NCBI GenBank assembly: GCA_014268975.2
Contig: CP077096.1
Span: forward strand, 801,001 to 865,000
Reading direction: 5' to 3'
Length of the DNA: 64,000 bases
Source of the DNA: Pseudomonas wayambapalatensis
GTDB taxonomy: Bacteria > Pseudomonadota > Gammaproteobacteria > Pseudomonadales > Pseudomonadaceae
Of this stretch, positions 43,460 to 51,736 are shown one piece after another. Made by a program: the position numbers and the translations under genes. Position 1 is the first letter of the stretch; every line of letters begins with the position of its first letter. Under the pieces are notes generated by a model, which did no database searches, was not told the DNA's origin, and worked only from the letters and a program-made list of their open reading frames with translations.

Positions 43460-44413
43460 ATGGACTTCAAAGACTATTACAAGATACTCGGCGTCGAGCC
43501 CAGCGCGGACGAGAAGGCGATCAAGGCCGCGTACCGCAAGCTGGCGCGCAAGTATCACCCTGACGTCAGCAAGGAACGTGACGCCGAGGACAAGTTCAAG
43601 GAGGCCAACGAGGCCTACGAAGTGCTGGGCGATGCGCAGAAACGCGCCGAATTCGACGAGATCCGCAAGTACGGCGGCCAGCATGGCCGGCCGTTCCAGG
43701 CGCCGCCAGGCTGGGAAAGCCGCGGCGGTGGTGGCGGCTTCGAGGGCGGCGATTTCTCTGACTTCTTCAGCTCGATCTTCGGTGCCCGTGGCGGCAATCC
43801 CTTTGGCGGCGCACGCGGCCAGCAGCGCAGTGCCGGCAGGCGAGGGCAGGACGTGGAACTGGAACTGGCGGTCTTTCTCGAAGAGACCCTGAGCAAGGAA
43901 TCCAAGCAGATCAGTTTCCAGGTCCCGCAGACCAACGCTGCCGGGCAGCGCACCGGTTTCACCACCAAGACGCTGAACGTGAAGATCCCCGCCGGAGTGA
44001 CCGATGGCGAGCGCATCCGCCTCAAGGGCCAGGGCGCTCCGGGCGTGGGCGGTGGCGCCAACGGCGACCTGTTCCTGACCATCCGCATGGCGCCGCACCC
44101 GCTGTTCGATGTCGAAGGTCACGACCTGATCATCACCGTGCCGCTGGCCCCCTGGGAGGCGGCGCTGGGGACCAAGGTGGCGGTACCGACACTGACCGGC
44201 AAGATCAACCTGACCATCCGCCCCGACAGCCAGAGCGGGCAGCGCCTGCGGGTCAAGGGCATGGGCCTTGCGAACAAGCAGGGCGAGCGTGGCGATCTCT
44301 ACGCCCAGCTCAAGGTGGTCATGCCGAGCACCTCCGATGCGACCACTCGCGAACTGTGGACCAAACTCTCCGAGAAGGCCGCGTTCAACCCGAGGACACA
44401 ATGGAGTAAGTGA
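43460..44413 (+). CDS. cbpA: Curved-DNA-binding protein CbpA (DnaJ-type co-chaperone)
   Basis: 317-aa J-protein: J domain 1-70 with the HPD motif (KYHPDVSKE), a Gly/Phe-rich linker ([15 protein letters not shown]) and two C-terminal DnaJ client-binding domains, but no zinc-finger cysteines, which is the CbpA type. It stimulates DnaK and binds curved DNA in stationary phase. cbpM follows after two bases, the conserved cbpA-cbpM pair. Likely transcribed from the sigma-32-like site upstream. Confidence 0.95.
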   Translation: MDFKDYYKILGVEPSADEKAIKAAYRKLARKYHPDVSKERDAEDKFKEANEAYEVLGDAQKRAEFDEIRKYGGQHGRPFQAPPGWESRGGGGGFEGGDFSDFFSSIFGARGGNPFGGARGQQRSAGRRGQDVELELAVFLEETLSKESKQISFQVPQTNAAGQRTGFTTKTLNVKIPAGVTDGERIRLKGQGAPGVGGGANGDLFLTIRMAPHPLFDVEGHDLIITVPLAPWEAALGTKVAVPTLTGKINLTIRPDSQSGQRLRVKGMGLANKQGERGDLYAQLKVVMPSTSDATTRELWTKLSEKAAFNPRTQWSK

Positions 44414-44415
44414 CC

Positions 44416-44721
44416 ATGAGCAGCACCCTGATCGTTCAACTGGACATGCGAACCTTGTGTCAGGAGGCCGATGTCACGGCCGACTGTGTGATCGAAATCG
44501 TCGAGCACGGCATTGTCGAACCCTCCGGGCGCACCCCGGAGGACTGGTTATTCGACGATCAGGCGCCGCTGCTGGCCAAGCGTGCGGCAAAGCTGCACCA
44601 GGAGCTGGAACTGGAGTGGGAAGGGGTGGCGCTGGCGCTGGAGTTGCTGCAGGAAGTGCAGCAGTTGCGCAGTGAGAACAGCATGTTGCGGCAGCGGTTG
44701 GGGCGGTTTACCCAGATGTAG
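44416..44721 (+). CDS. cbpM: Chaperone modulator CbpM
   Basis: 101-aa MerR-like protein that binds and inhibits the J domain of CbpA. An N-terminal helix-turn region (CVIEIVEHGIVEPSGRTPEDWLFDD) and a C-terminal coiled coil (LHQELELEWEGVALALELLQEVQQLRSENSMLRQRL) match the family. ATG at 44416 is used. Convergent with the GNAT gene that ends at 44735. Confidence 0.93.
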   Translation: MSSTLIVQLDMRTLCQEADVTADCVIEIVEHGIVEPSGRTPEDWLFDDQAPLLAKRAAKLHQELELEWEGVALALELLQEVQQLRSENSMLRQRLGRFTQM

Positions 44722-44734
44722 AACTGCGGTGTTC

Positions 44735-45265
44735 TCAAGCGCCAGCCAGCACCTTGTAATACAGCGCCGTCGCCCGATACACACCGTCCGGGCCGCAGGC
44801 ATAGTCCGGGATCTCCCCGGCCTTGTCATACCCCAGTGCCCGGTAGAACCCCTCGGCACCCGACCCTGCCTCGGTGTCCAGGTACAGCATCCCGCGGTTC
44901 AGACGTCGGGCATCGGCCTCCAGCGCCGCTATCAACTGTTGCCCCAGCCCACGCCGCCTGGCACGGCTGTGCACCAGCAGCTTCTGCACCTCGGCGCGGT
45001 TCAGACCGTTGGGTTTCAGACACAGCCCCAACTGCACGCTGGCCAGCACCTCCTGCCCCTGGGCGATCACCCAGAGCAACTGCTCACCGCTGACAAGCCG
45101 GCTGCGAATTTCAGCGAAATACGCAAGCGCCTGGGCATCGTCGATGTCCGCCAGAAACCCTACCGAAGCCCCATTGCGTACCGCATCGAGCAACAGCGCC
45201 ACCAGGCTGTCGCGATAGTAGGTCAGGCTCTCGTGGGTGACGCGCTGTAGCTGGGCGGCGTTCAT
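44735..45265 (-). CDS. GNAT-family N-acetyltransferase
   Basis: 176-aa acetyltransferase. The acetyl-CoA-binding motif A is RRRGLGQQLIAALEADARRLN (Q/RxxGxG/A), and SGAEGFYRALGYDKAGEIPDYA is the C-terminal family block. Substrate unknown. Its start lies only 3 bp after the stop of the next GNAT gene, so the two are co-transcribed. Confidence 0.87.
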   Translation of the reverse strand: MNAAQLQRVTHESLTYYRDSLVALLLDAVRNGASVGFLADIDDAQALAYFAEIRSRLVSGEQLLWVIAQGQEVLASVQLGLCLKPNGLNRAEVQKLLVHSRARRRGLGQQLIAALEADARRLNRGMLYLDTEAGSGAEGFYRALGYDKAGEIPDYACGPDGVYRATALYYKVLAGA

Positions 45266-45268
45266 GAA

Positions 45269-45793
45269 TCAGTCCTTTCGAGGTGGTTCGCGGTTGTCGT
45301 CCAACGCCAGTTGCATGAACGTCAGGTCGAGCCAGCGACCGAATTTCACCCCCACCTGGGCCATTTGCCCGGTCGTGACGAAACCCAGCCGCTCATGCAG
45401 ACGGATCGAGGCAGCGTTGCCGCTCTCGATGGCCGCGACCATCATGTGCTTGCCGCACTGTCGGGCGCGTTCGACCAGCGCCTGCATCAGCACCGGACCC
45501 AGGCCCTTGCCGCGCTGGTCGCCGCGGATGTACACCGAGTGTTCGACCGTGAGGCGAAAACCTTCGAACGGCCGCCAGTCGCCAAACGAGGCGTAGCCCA
45601 GTACGCCGGTTGCGTCGGCCGCGACCAGGATCGGGTAACCCTGCTCGGCGCGGGCGGCGAACCAGGCCTGGCGGTTGGCCAGGTCGACCGGGGTTTCGTT
45701 CCAGATCGCCGTGGTGTTGCGCACGGCGTCGTTGTAGATGTCGAGGATGCCCGCCACGTCGTCGGGTAGGGCATCACGGATCAGGTAGCTCAT
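45269..45793 (-). CDS. GNAT acetyltransferase, Pat/MddA type
   Basis: 174-aa enzyme of the phosphinothricin/methionine-sulfoximine acetyltransferase group. IRDALPDDVAGILDIYNDAVRNTTAIWNE, EHSVYIRGDQRGKGLGPVLMQAL (acetyl-CoA loop) and IESGNAASIRLHERLGF are typical. From memory, the P. aeruginosa homologue (PA4866) acetylates methionine sulfone and sulfoximine and also lies near urea/urease genes, which fits the adjacent urt operon (31 bp). Confidence 0.88.
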   Translation of the reverse strand: MSYLIRDALPDDVAGILDIYNDAVRNTTAIWNETPVDLANRQAWFAARAEQGYPILVAADATGVLGYASFGDWRPFEGFRLTVEHSVYIRGDQRGKGLGPVLMQALVERARQCGKHMMVAAIESGNAASIRLHERLGFVTTGQMAQVGVKFGRWLDLTFMQLALDDNREPPRKD

Positions 45794-45824
45794 GGCAGTG
45801 TCTTCGCGAAGTCGATGCTGCAGA

Positions 45825-46523
45825 TTAAATGGTTACCAGCCCGCGCACACCTTCGGCCTGCATGTTTTCGCCGCGGCCACGCTGGACGATTTCACCGCGG
45901 GCCATGACCAGGTACTGGTCGGCCAGCTCCTCGGCAAAGTCGTAGAACTGCTCGACCAGCAGGATGGCCATGTCGCCGCGCTGGGCCAGGCTGCGGATGA
46001 CTGCGCCGATTTCCTTGATCACCGACGGCTGGATGCCTTCGGTGGGTTCATCGAGGATCAGCAGGCGCGGACGGCTGGCCAGGGCGCGACCGATCGCCAG
46101 CTGTTGCTGCTGGCCGCCGGAGAGGTCGCCGCCACGGCGCTGCTTCATCTGCTCGAGCACCGGAAACAGCTCGTAGATGAACGCCGGCACCTCCCGCGCC
46201 TCGCGGGCGCTGAAGCGCGACAGGCCCATCAGCAGGTTTTCCTCCACGGTCAGGCGCGGGAATATCTCGCGGCCCTGGGGCACGTAGGCGATGCCGGCAT
46301 GCACCCGCTGCTGGGGCTTGAGCGCGGTGATCGGCTTGCCCTCCCACTCGATGCTGCCTTCGCGGGCGGGGACCAGGCCCATCAGGCAGCGCAGCAGGGT
46401 GGTCTTGCCCACACCGTTGCGGCCCAGCAGGCAGGTGACTTCGCCGATCCTGGCTTCGAACGACAGGCCTCGGAGGATGTGGCTGCCGCCGTAGTACTGG
46501 TGCAGGGTGTCGATCTTGAGCAT
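45825..46523 (-). CDS. urtE: Urea ABC transporter ATPase UrtE
   Basis: 232-aa ATPase. Walker A GRNGVGKTT, signature LSGGQQQQLAIGRALAS, Walker B LLILDEPTEGIQPS and H-loop VEQFYDFA are intact. It is LivF-like, but EGIQPSVIKEIG and the HQYYGGSHILRGLSFEA start mark UrtE. The ATG at 46523 is chosen, as the upstream frame runs through a REP. Last gene of urtABCDE. Confidence 0.95.
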   Translation of the reverse strand: MLKIDTLHQYYGGSHILRGLSFEARIGEVTCLLGRNGVGKTTLLRCLMGLVPAREGSIEWEGKPITALKPQQRVHAGIAYVPQGREIFPRLTVEENLLMGLSRFSAREAREVPAFIYELFPVLEQMKQRRGGDLSGGQQQQLAIGRALASRPRLLILDEPTEGIQPSVIKEIGAVIRSLAQRGDMAILLVEQFYDFAEELADQYLVMARGEIVQRGRGENMQAEGVRGLVTI

Positions 46524-46561
46524 GTTTGGTTCCTGACAATTCTGCTTTGACTGTGCCGGCC

Positions 46562-46621
46562 CTTTCGCGGGCAAGCCCGCTCCTACAGGGATCACGCTGT
46601 CCTTGTGGGAGCGCGAAAAGG
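46562..46621. repeat. REP pair between urtD and urtE
   Basis: A full REP (TTTCGCGGGCAAGCCCGCTCC) and a shortened opposed copy (TTGTGGGAGCGCGAAAAGG, missing the middle) lie inside the urt operon gap. Could tune relative expression of urtE. Confidence 0.75.
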
Positions 46622-46640
46622 CCGACACAACTCCCTCTGT

Positions 46641-47498
46641 TCAACGACCGAGATACACCTCGACCACCCGCTCATCCGCCTGTACCTGCGCAAGTGACCC
46701 CTCGGCCAGTACCGAGCCTTGGTGCAGCACCGTCACATGGTCGGCAATGCTGCCCACGAAGCCCATGTCGTGCTCCACCACCATCAGCGAATGCGTGCCC
46801 GCCAGGCCCTTGAACAGCTCGGCGGTGAATTCGGTCTCGGCGTCGGTCATGCCCGCTACCGGCTCATCGAGCAGCAGCAACTGCGGCTCCTGCACCAGCA
46901 GCATGGCAATCTCAAGGAACTGCTTCTGGCCATGGGACAGCAGCCCGGCCTGGCGCGAGGCCAGGCTGTTCAGGCGCACGGTCGTCAGCACGTGCTCTAT
47001 CCGTTCACGCTGCTCGCCGGTCAAGCGCGCCGCGAGGCTGGCCCAGACCGACTTGTCGGCCTTGAGCGCCAACTCGAGGTTTTCATGCACGCTCAGCGCC
47101 TCGAACACCGTTGGCTTCTGGAATTTGCGGCCGATGCCCGCCTGGGCGATCTGGTATTCGCTCATGCGGGTGAGGTCCAGGGTGTCGCCAAAGAACGCAC
47201 TGCCGGTGTCGGGGCGGGTCTTGCCGGTGATCACGTCCATCATCGTGGTCTTGCCCGCGCCATTGGGGCCGATGATGCAGCGCAGTTCGCCGACGCCGAT
47301 GTACAGGTTGAGCGCGTTGAGCGCCTTGAAACCGTCGAAGCTGACGCTGATGTCTTCAAGGCTCAGCACCGTGCCATGGCGGGTGTCGAGCCCGGCCTTG
47401 CGCGGCTGGCCCAGGCCGATGGCGTCGCGGCCAGTGCCAACCTGGTCGAAGACCGGCTCCAGCATGAATTCCGGATGAACCGCAGGGATGCCTCTCAT
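46641..47498 (-). CDS. urtD: Urea ABC transporter ATPase UrtD
   Basis: 285-aa ATPase with Walker A GPNGAGKTT, signature LLSHGQKQFLEIAMLL, Walker B LLLLDEPVAGMTDAET and switch VVEHDMGFV. VAGMTDAETE is a UrtD hallmark. An N-terminal extension of about 40 residues (VHPEFMLEPVFDQVGTGRDAIGLG) precedes the ABC domain. ATG at 47498 overlaps the urtC stop by four bases. Confidence 0.95.
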   Translation of the reverse strand: MRGIPAVHPEFMLEPVFDQVGTGRDAIGLGQPRKAGLDTRHGTVLSLEDISVSFDGFKALNALNLYIGVGELRCIIGPNGAGKTTMMDVITGKTRPDTGSAFFGDTLDLTRMSEYQIAQAGIGRKFQKPTVFEALSVHENLELALKADKSVWASLAARLTGEQRERIEHVLTTVRLNSLASRQAGLLSHGQKQFLEIAMLLVQEPQLLLLDEPVAGMTDAETEFTAELFKGLAGTHSLMVVEHDMGFVGSIADHVTVLHQGSVLAEGSLAQVQADERVVEVYLGR

Positions 47499-48574
47499 GG
47501 CTGGCTCCTTTTCTTCAGCAACCCGACCACGCCCTTGGGCAGGTACAGGGTGACCAGGATGAACAGTGCGCCGAGGAAGAACAGCCAGAACTCCGGGAAG
47601 GCCACGGTGAACCAGCTCTTCATGCCATTGACCAGGCCGGCGCCAAGCAGCGGGCCGATCAGCGTGCCGCGCCCGCCCAGGGCAACCCAGACGGCGGCTT
47701 CGATGGAGTTGGTCGGCGACATCTCGCTGGGGTTGATGATGCCCACCTGCGGCACGTACAGCGCCCCGGCCAGGCCGCACAGCACGGCGCTGAGCACCCA
47801 CACCAGCAGCTTGAAGCCGCGTGGGTCGTAACCGCAGAACATCAGGCGGTTCTCGGCGTCGCGCAGCGCGGTGAGCAGGCGCCCGAACTTGCTGCGCGTC
47901 AGCCGCCAGCACAGGTACAGGCTGCCCAGCAGCAGTGCGACAGTGAGCAGGAACAGCACCGCACGGGTGCCCGGCGCGGTGATCTCGAAGCCCAGGATGG
48001 TGCGGAAGCTGGTGAAGCCGTTGTTGCCACCGAACCCGGTTTCGTTGCGGAAGAACAGCAGCATCCCGGCAAAGGTCAGGGCCTGGGTCATGATCGAGAA
48101 GTACACGCCCTTGATCCGCGAGCGGAAGGCGAACCAGCCGAACACCAGTGCCAGCATCCCCGGCGCCAGTACCGCCAGGCACAGCGCCCAGGCGAAATGC
48201 TGAGTGCCGGCCCAGTACCAGGGCAGCTCGCTCCACGACAGGAAGGTCATGAAGCCCGGCAGGCCGTCGCCGGCCGCCTGGCGCATCAGGTACATGCCCA
48301 TGGCGTAGCCGCCCAGGGCGAAGAACAGGCCGTGGCCCAGCGACAGCAGCCCGGCGTAGCCCCAGACCAGGTCCAGCGCGAGGGCGACGATGGCGTAGCA
48401 AAGGATCTTGCCGACCAGGGTCAGGGTGTAGGCCGAGACCTGCAGAGCATGGCCGTCAGGCAGCAGCGACAGCAGCGGCAGGGCCAGCAGTGCCAGGACG
48501 ACGACAACGCCGATGGCCATCGACAGCCGGGGGCCGGCCTTTTGTGTGGCAGTGACAAGCAGTGGCTGGTTCAT
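47495..48574 (-). CDS. urtC: Urea ABC transporter permease UrtC
   Basis: 359-aa LivM-type permease with about ten helices. The segment LDLVWGYAGLLSLGHGLFFALGGYAMGMYL and WVALGGRGTLIGPLLGAGLVNGMKSWFT are UrtC features. One-base overlap with urtB and four-base overlap with urtD indicate tight translational coupling. Confidence 0.96.
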   Translation of the reverse strand: MNQPLLVTATQKAGPRLSMAIGVVVVLALLALPLLSLLPDGHALQVSAYTLTLVGKILCYAIVALALDLVWGYAGLLSLGHGLFFALGGYAMGMYLMRQAAGDGLPGFMTFLSWSELPWYWAGTQHFAWALCLAVLAPGMLALVFGWFAFRSRIKGVYFSIMTQALTFAGMLLFFRNETGFGGNNGFTSFRTILGFEITAPGTRAVLFLLTVALLLGSLYLCWRLTRSKFGRLLTALRDAENRLMFCGYDPRGFKLLVWVLSAVLCGLAGALYVPQVGIINPSEMSPTNSIEAAVWVALGGRGTLIGPLLGAGLVNGMKSWFTVAFPEFWLFFLGALFILVTLYLPKGVVGLLKKRSQP

Positions 48575-50061
48575 CAGTCGATTACCCGTCCCTTGAGGGC
48601 GAACAGGCCTTGCGGGCGTTTCTGGATGAACAGAATGATCAGCGCAAGGATGAGGATCTTGCCGAGTACCGCACCGATCTGCGGCTCCAGCAGCTTGTTG
48701 GCGATACCCAACCCGAAGGCGGCCCAGAGGCTGCCGGCCAGTTGCCCGACGCCGCCGAGCACCACCACCAGGAAGGAGTCGATGATGTAGCTCTGGCCCA
48801 GGTCAGGGCCGACGTTGCCGACCTGGCTCAGGGCGACCCCGCCCAGCCCGGCGATACCCGAGCCCAGGCCGAAGGCGAGCATGTCGACGCGCCCGGTGGA
48901 CACCCCGCAGCAGGCCGCCATGTTGCGGTTCTGCGTGACCGCGCGCACGTTCAGCCCCAGCCGCGTGCGGTTGAGCAACAGCCAGGTGAGCAGCACCACC
49001 GCCAGGGCGAAGCCGATGATCACCAGGCGGTTGTACGGCAGCACCAGGTTGGGCAGCACCTGGATGCCGCCAGACAACCACGCCGGGTTGCTCACCTCGA
49101 CGTTCTGCGCGCCGAACAGCAGGCGTACCGCCTGGATCAGGATCAGGCTGATGCCCCAGGTCGCCAGCAGGGTTTCCAGCGGGCGGCCGTACAGATGGCG
49201 GATCACCGTGCGCTCCAGCGCCATGCCGATGCCGGCACTGACGGCGAAGGCTACCGGCAGCGCGATCAGCGGGTAGAACTCGATCGCGCCTGGGGCGTAG
49301 CGCTGCACCAGCACCTGCACCAGGTAGGTGCTGTAGGCGCCGAGCATCAGCATCTCGCCGTGGGCCATGTTGATCACCCCGAGCAGGCCGAAGGTGATCG
49401 CCAGGCCCAGGGCCGCCAGCAGCAGGATCGAACCCAGCGACAGGCCGCTGAACGCCTGGCCGAGGATTTCACCGAACAGCAGCTTGCGCTGCACTTGGGC
49501 CAGGCTGGTCTCGGCGGCGGTGCGCACTCCGGCGTCGGTTTCTGCGCCTGGCTGCAGCAGGGCTTCCAGGCGGGTGCGGGCCAGCGGGTCGCCGGTTTCC
49601 CCGAGCAGGCGCACGGCGGCCAGGCGTACCCGAGGTTCGCTGGCGCCCAGTTGCAGGTTGGCCAGGGCAAGGCCCAGGGCGGCGTGCACGGCGGCGTTCG
49701 GCTCGCTGGCGAAGGTACGGTCGAGCAGCGCCATCTGCGCCGGTTGCGCGCTCTTTTGCAGTTGCCGTGCTGCGGCCAGACGCACACTGCTGTCGGCGCT
49801 GAGCAACTGATGGCTGGCCAGGGCGTTGTCAATCAGGCTGCGCAGGCGATTGTTCAGGCGCAGCTTGCGCGTGTCGTCTTCGGCGATGCGCCCTTCGCGG
49901 AGGTTTTCCAGCAGCGCCAGGCGCGCCGGTTCGGGTTGTGCGGCCCAGCCTTCGAGCAGGCTGGCCTGTTCGGCGGGCTTGGCGCCGAGGAAGAATTCGC
50001 CCTCGCTGGCTTGGGTTGCCAGGGGGAGCAGGAGGAGGAGGGTGAGCAGGAGTCTGAGCAT
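48574..50061 (-). CDS. urtB: Urea ABC transporter permease UrtB
   Basis: 495-aa protein with signal peptide (1-17), a roughly 180-residue periplasmic HEAT-like helical domain (AARQLQKSAQPAQMALLDRTF and similar), then a LivH-type permease core (LGVINMAHGEMLMLGAYSTYLVQ). The periplasmic domain is a known feature of UrtB and is not in LivH. ATG at 50061 is chosen; the longer frame crosses a REP. Confidence 0.95.
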   Translation of the reverse strand: MLRLLLTLLLLLPLATQASEGEFFLGAKPAEQASLLEGWAAQPEPARLALLENLREGRIAEDDTRKLRLNNRLRSLIDNALASHQLLSADSSVRLAAARQLQKSAQPAQMALLDRTFASEPNAAVHAALGLALANLQLGASEPRVRLAAVRLLGETGDPLARTRLEALLQPGAETDAGVRTAAETSLAQVQRKLLFGEILGQAFSGLSLGSILLLAALGLAITFGLLGVINMAHGEMLMLGAYSTYLVQVLVQRYAPGAIEFYPLIALPVAFAVSAGIGMALERTVIRHLYGRPLETLLATWGISLILIQAVRLLFGAQNVEVSNPAWLSGGIQVLPNLVLPYNRLVIIGFALAVVLLTWLLLNRTRLGLNVRAVTQNRNMAACCGVSTGRVDMLAFGLGSGIAGLGGVALSQVGNVGPDLGQSYIIDSFLVVVLGGVGQLAGSLWAAFGLGIANKLLEPQIGAVLGKILILALIILFIQKRPQGLFALKGRVID

Positions 50062-50090
50062 GCGGGTAATCCTGGAAATCTGTGGTGGAT

Positions 50091-50174
50091 TCTTCGCGGG
50101 TGAACCCGCTCCCACAGGGACCGCGCCGGTTCCAGACCTTGCACCGTACCTGTGGGAGCGGGCTTGCCCGCGAA
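50091..50174. repeat. REP pair between urtA and urtB
   Basis: Opposed REPs TTCGCGGGTGAACCCGCTCC and GTGGGAGCGGGCTTGCCCGCGAA fill the 139-bp urtA-urtB gap. The hairpin would protect urtA mRNA and reduce downstream levels, a common pattern for binding-protein genes. Confidence 0.85.
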
Positions 50175-50200
50175 TGGGCCGCAACGCGGCCCCCGTGCAA

Positions 50201-51466
50201 TCAGTTGCCCTTCACCGCATAGTCAGGTCGCTTGTCGTTACCCGGAATGAACGGGCTCCACGGCTGCGCACGCAGCGGCTGCTCGGTCTGCCAGACCACA
50301 CTGAACTGCCCGTCATCCTGGATCTCGCCGATCATCACCGGCTTGTGCAGGTGGTGGTTGGTCTTGTCCATGGTCAGGGTGAAGCCGGACGGTGCCTGGA
50401 AGCTCTGCCCGGCCAAGGCCTCACGCACTTTGTCGACATCGGTGGACTTGGCTTTCTCGACCGCCTGCGCCCACATGTGGATACCCACGTAGGTGGCCTC
50501 CATCGGGTCGTTGGTCACCGCCTTGTCGGCACCCGGCAGGCCCTTGGCCTTGGCGTAGGCCTTCCAGTCGGCGACGAACTTCTGGTTGACCGGGTTCTCC
50601 ACCGACTCGAAGTAGTTCCACGCCGCCAAGTGGCCGACCAGCGGCTTGGTGTCGATACCACGCAGTTCCTCTTCACCCACCGAGAAGGCCACCACCGGCA
50701 CGTCGGTGGCTTTCAGGCCCTGGTTGGCCAGCTCTTTGTAGAAGGGCACGTTGGAGTCGCCATTGACGGTGGAGATCACCGCCGTCTTGCCGCCCGCGGA
50801 GAACTTCTTGATGTTGGCGACGATGGTCTGGTAGTCGGCATGGCCGAACGGCGTGTAGACCTCTTCGATGTCCTTGTCGGCCACGCCCTTGCTGTGCAGG
50901 AAGGCGCGCAGGATCTTGTTGGTGGTGCGCGGGTAGACGTAGTCGGTGCCCAGCAGGAAGAAGCGCTTGGCGCCGCCGCCGTCTTCGCTCATCAGGTATT
51001 CCACCGCCGGGATCGCCTGCTGGTTGGGCGCAGCGCCGGTGTAGAACACGTTCGGCGACATCTCCTCGCCTTCATACTGCACCGGATAGAACAGCAGCCC
51101 GTTGAGCTCCTCGAACACCGGCAGCACCGACTTGCGCGACACCGAGGTCCAGCAGCCGAACACTACCGCGACCTTGTCCTGGGTCAGCAGCTGGCGACTC
51201 TTCTCGGCGAACAGCGGCCAGTTCGAGGCCGGGTCCACCACCACCGGTTCGAGCAGCTTGCCGTTGACCCCGCCCTTGGCGTTGATCTCGTCGATGGTCA
51301 TCAGCGCCATGTCCTTGAGCGACGTCTCGGAAATGGCCATGGTCCCGGACAGCGAATGCAGGATGCCGACCTTGATGGTCTCGGCCGCCTGGATGCTCCA
51401 GCTCAGGCCCATCGCCGCGATCGATGCGCTGAGGGTGAAGGCCTTGATCAGACTGCGTCGCTTCAT
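50201..51466 (-). CDS. urtA: Urea ABC transporter, periplasmic binding protein UrtA
   Basis: 421-aa substrate-binding protein for urea. Signal peptide about 1-28 with a twin Arg near the start (MKRRSLIKAFTLSASIAAMGLSWS). Mature blocks IKVGILHSLSGTMAISETSLKDMALMTIDEINAKGG and NVFYTGAAPNQQAIPAVEYLM are UrtA-type. ATG at 51466 is preferred, with GGAGAG before it. A sigma-54-type promoter at 51510-51525 points to nitrogen control of the operon. Confidence 0.96.
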   Translation of the reverse strand: MKRRSLIKAFTLSASIAAMGLSWSIQAAETIKVGILHSLSGTMAISETSLKDMALMTIDEINAKGGVNGKLLEPVVVDPASNWPLFAEKSRQLLTQDKVAVVFGCWTSVSRKSVLPVFEELNGLLFYPVQYEGEEMSPNVFYTGAAPNQQAIPAVEYLMSEDGGGAKRFFLLGTDYVYPRTTNKILRAFLHSKGVADKDIEEVYTPFGHADYQTIVANIKKFSAGGKTAVISTVNGDSNVPFYKELANQGLKATDVPVVAFSVGEEELRGIDTKPLVGHLAAWNYFESVENPVNQKFVADWKAYAKAKGLPGADKAVTNDPMEATYVGIHMWAQAVEKAKSTDVDKVREALAGQSFQAPSGFTLTMDKTNHHLHKPVMIGEIQDDGQFSVVWQTEQPLRAQPWSPFIPGNDKRPDYAVKGN

Positions 51467-51509
51467 GTGCTCTCTCCGCTGAGTGTTGTGCTGTTGGCAG
51501 AGGGGAGAG

Positions 51510-51525
51510 TGCAAAGGCTGTGCCG
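51510..51525 (-). promoter_or_regulatory. Sigma-54 (RpoN) promoter of urtA
   Basis: On the minus strand CGGCACAGCCTTTGCA matches TGGCACG-N4-TTGCA with the required GG-N10-GC spacing; only the first base and the base after CAC differ. The predicted start would lie about 30 bp before the urtA ATG at 51466. RpoN with NtrC control is normal for urea uptake. Confidence 0.7.
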
Positions 51526-51609
51526 TGGTGCGCGAAGCTGCGGATTAGAAGGGTTGTGCTTCGATGCGGGGCTCTGGCAGGGGCCAGGTTGGTGCTTGCT
51601 CGGCGAGCC

Positions 51610-51625
51610 TGCACAGGATTGGGGC
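51610..51625. promoter_or_regulatory. NtrC-like enhancer site
   Basis: TGCACAGGATTGGGGC resembles the NtrC consensus GCAC-N5-TGGTGC with one mismatch. It is about 85-100 bp upstream of the sigma-54 site, a usual enhancer distance. Confidence 0.35.
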
Positions 51626-51710
51626 CAGAGGGTGAGCAGTTTATGCGCAGCGCGCTGGGGGCGAAGTGAAACTGCACACCATGAGTGTGAGAGCGGGGTT
51701 TGCCCGCGAA

Positions 51711-51729
51711 AGGGCTGCAGAGCAGCCCT
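51711..51729 (-). terminator. Hairpin after cycA
   Basis: AGGGCTGC and GCAGCCCT pair with a three-base loop, just after the cycA stop on the minus strand. A single half-REP (GAGCGGGGTTTGCCCGCGAA) lies beside it at about 51691-51710. Confidence 0.6.
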
Positions 51730-51736
51730 GTGCAGA

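Noticed and set aside
46641..48401. 586-codon frame fusing urtD with upstream sequence
   Set aside because: The part upstream of 47498 is a shadow of urtC; the urtD ATG at 47498 overlaps the urtC stop by four bases as expected.
48562..50103. 513-codon open frame on the plus strand
   Set aside because: Antisense to urtB; composition (Gln/Ala/Gly/Arg-rich) is typical of shadow frames.
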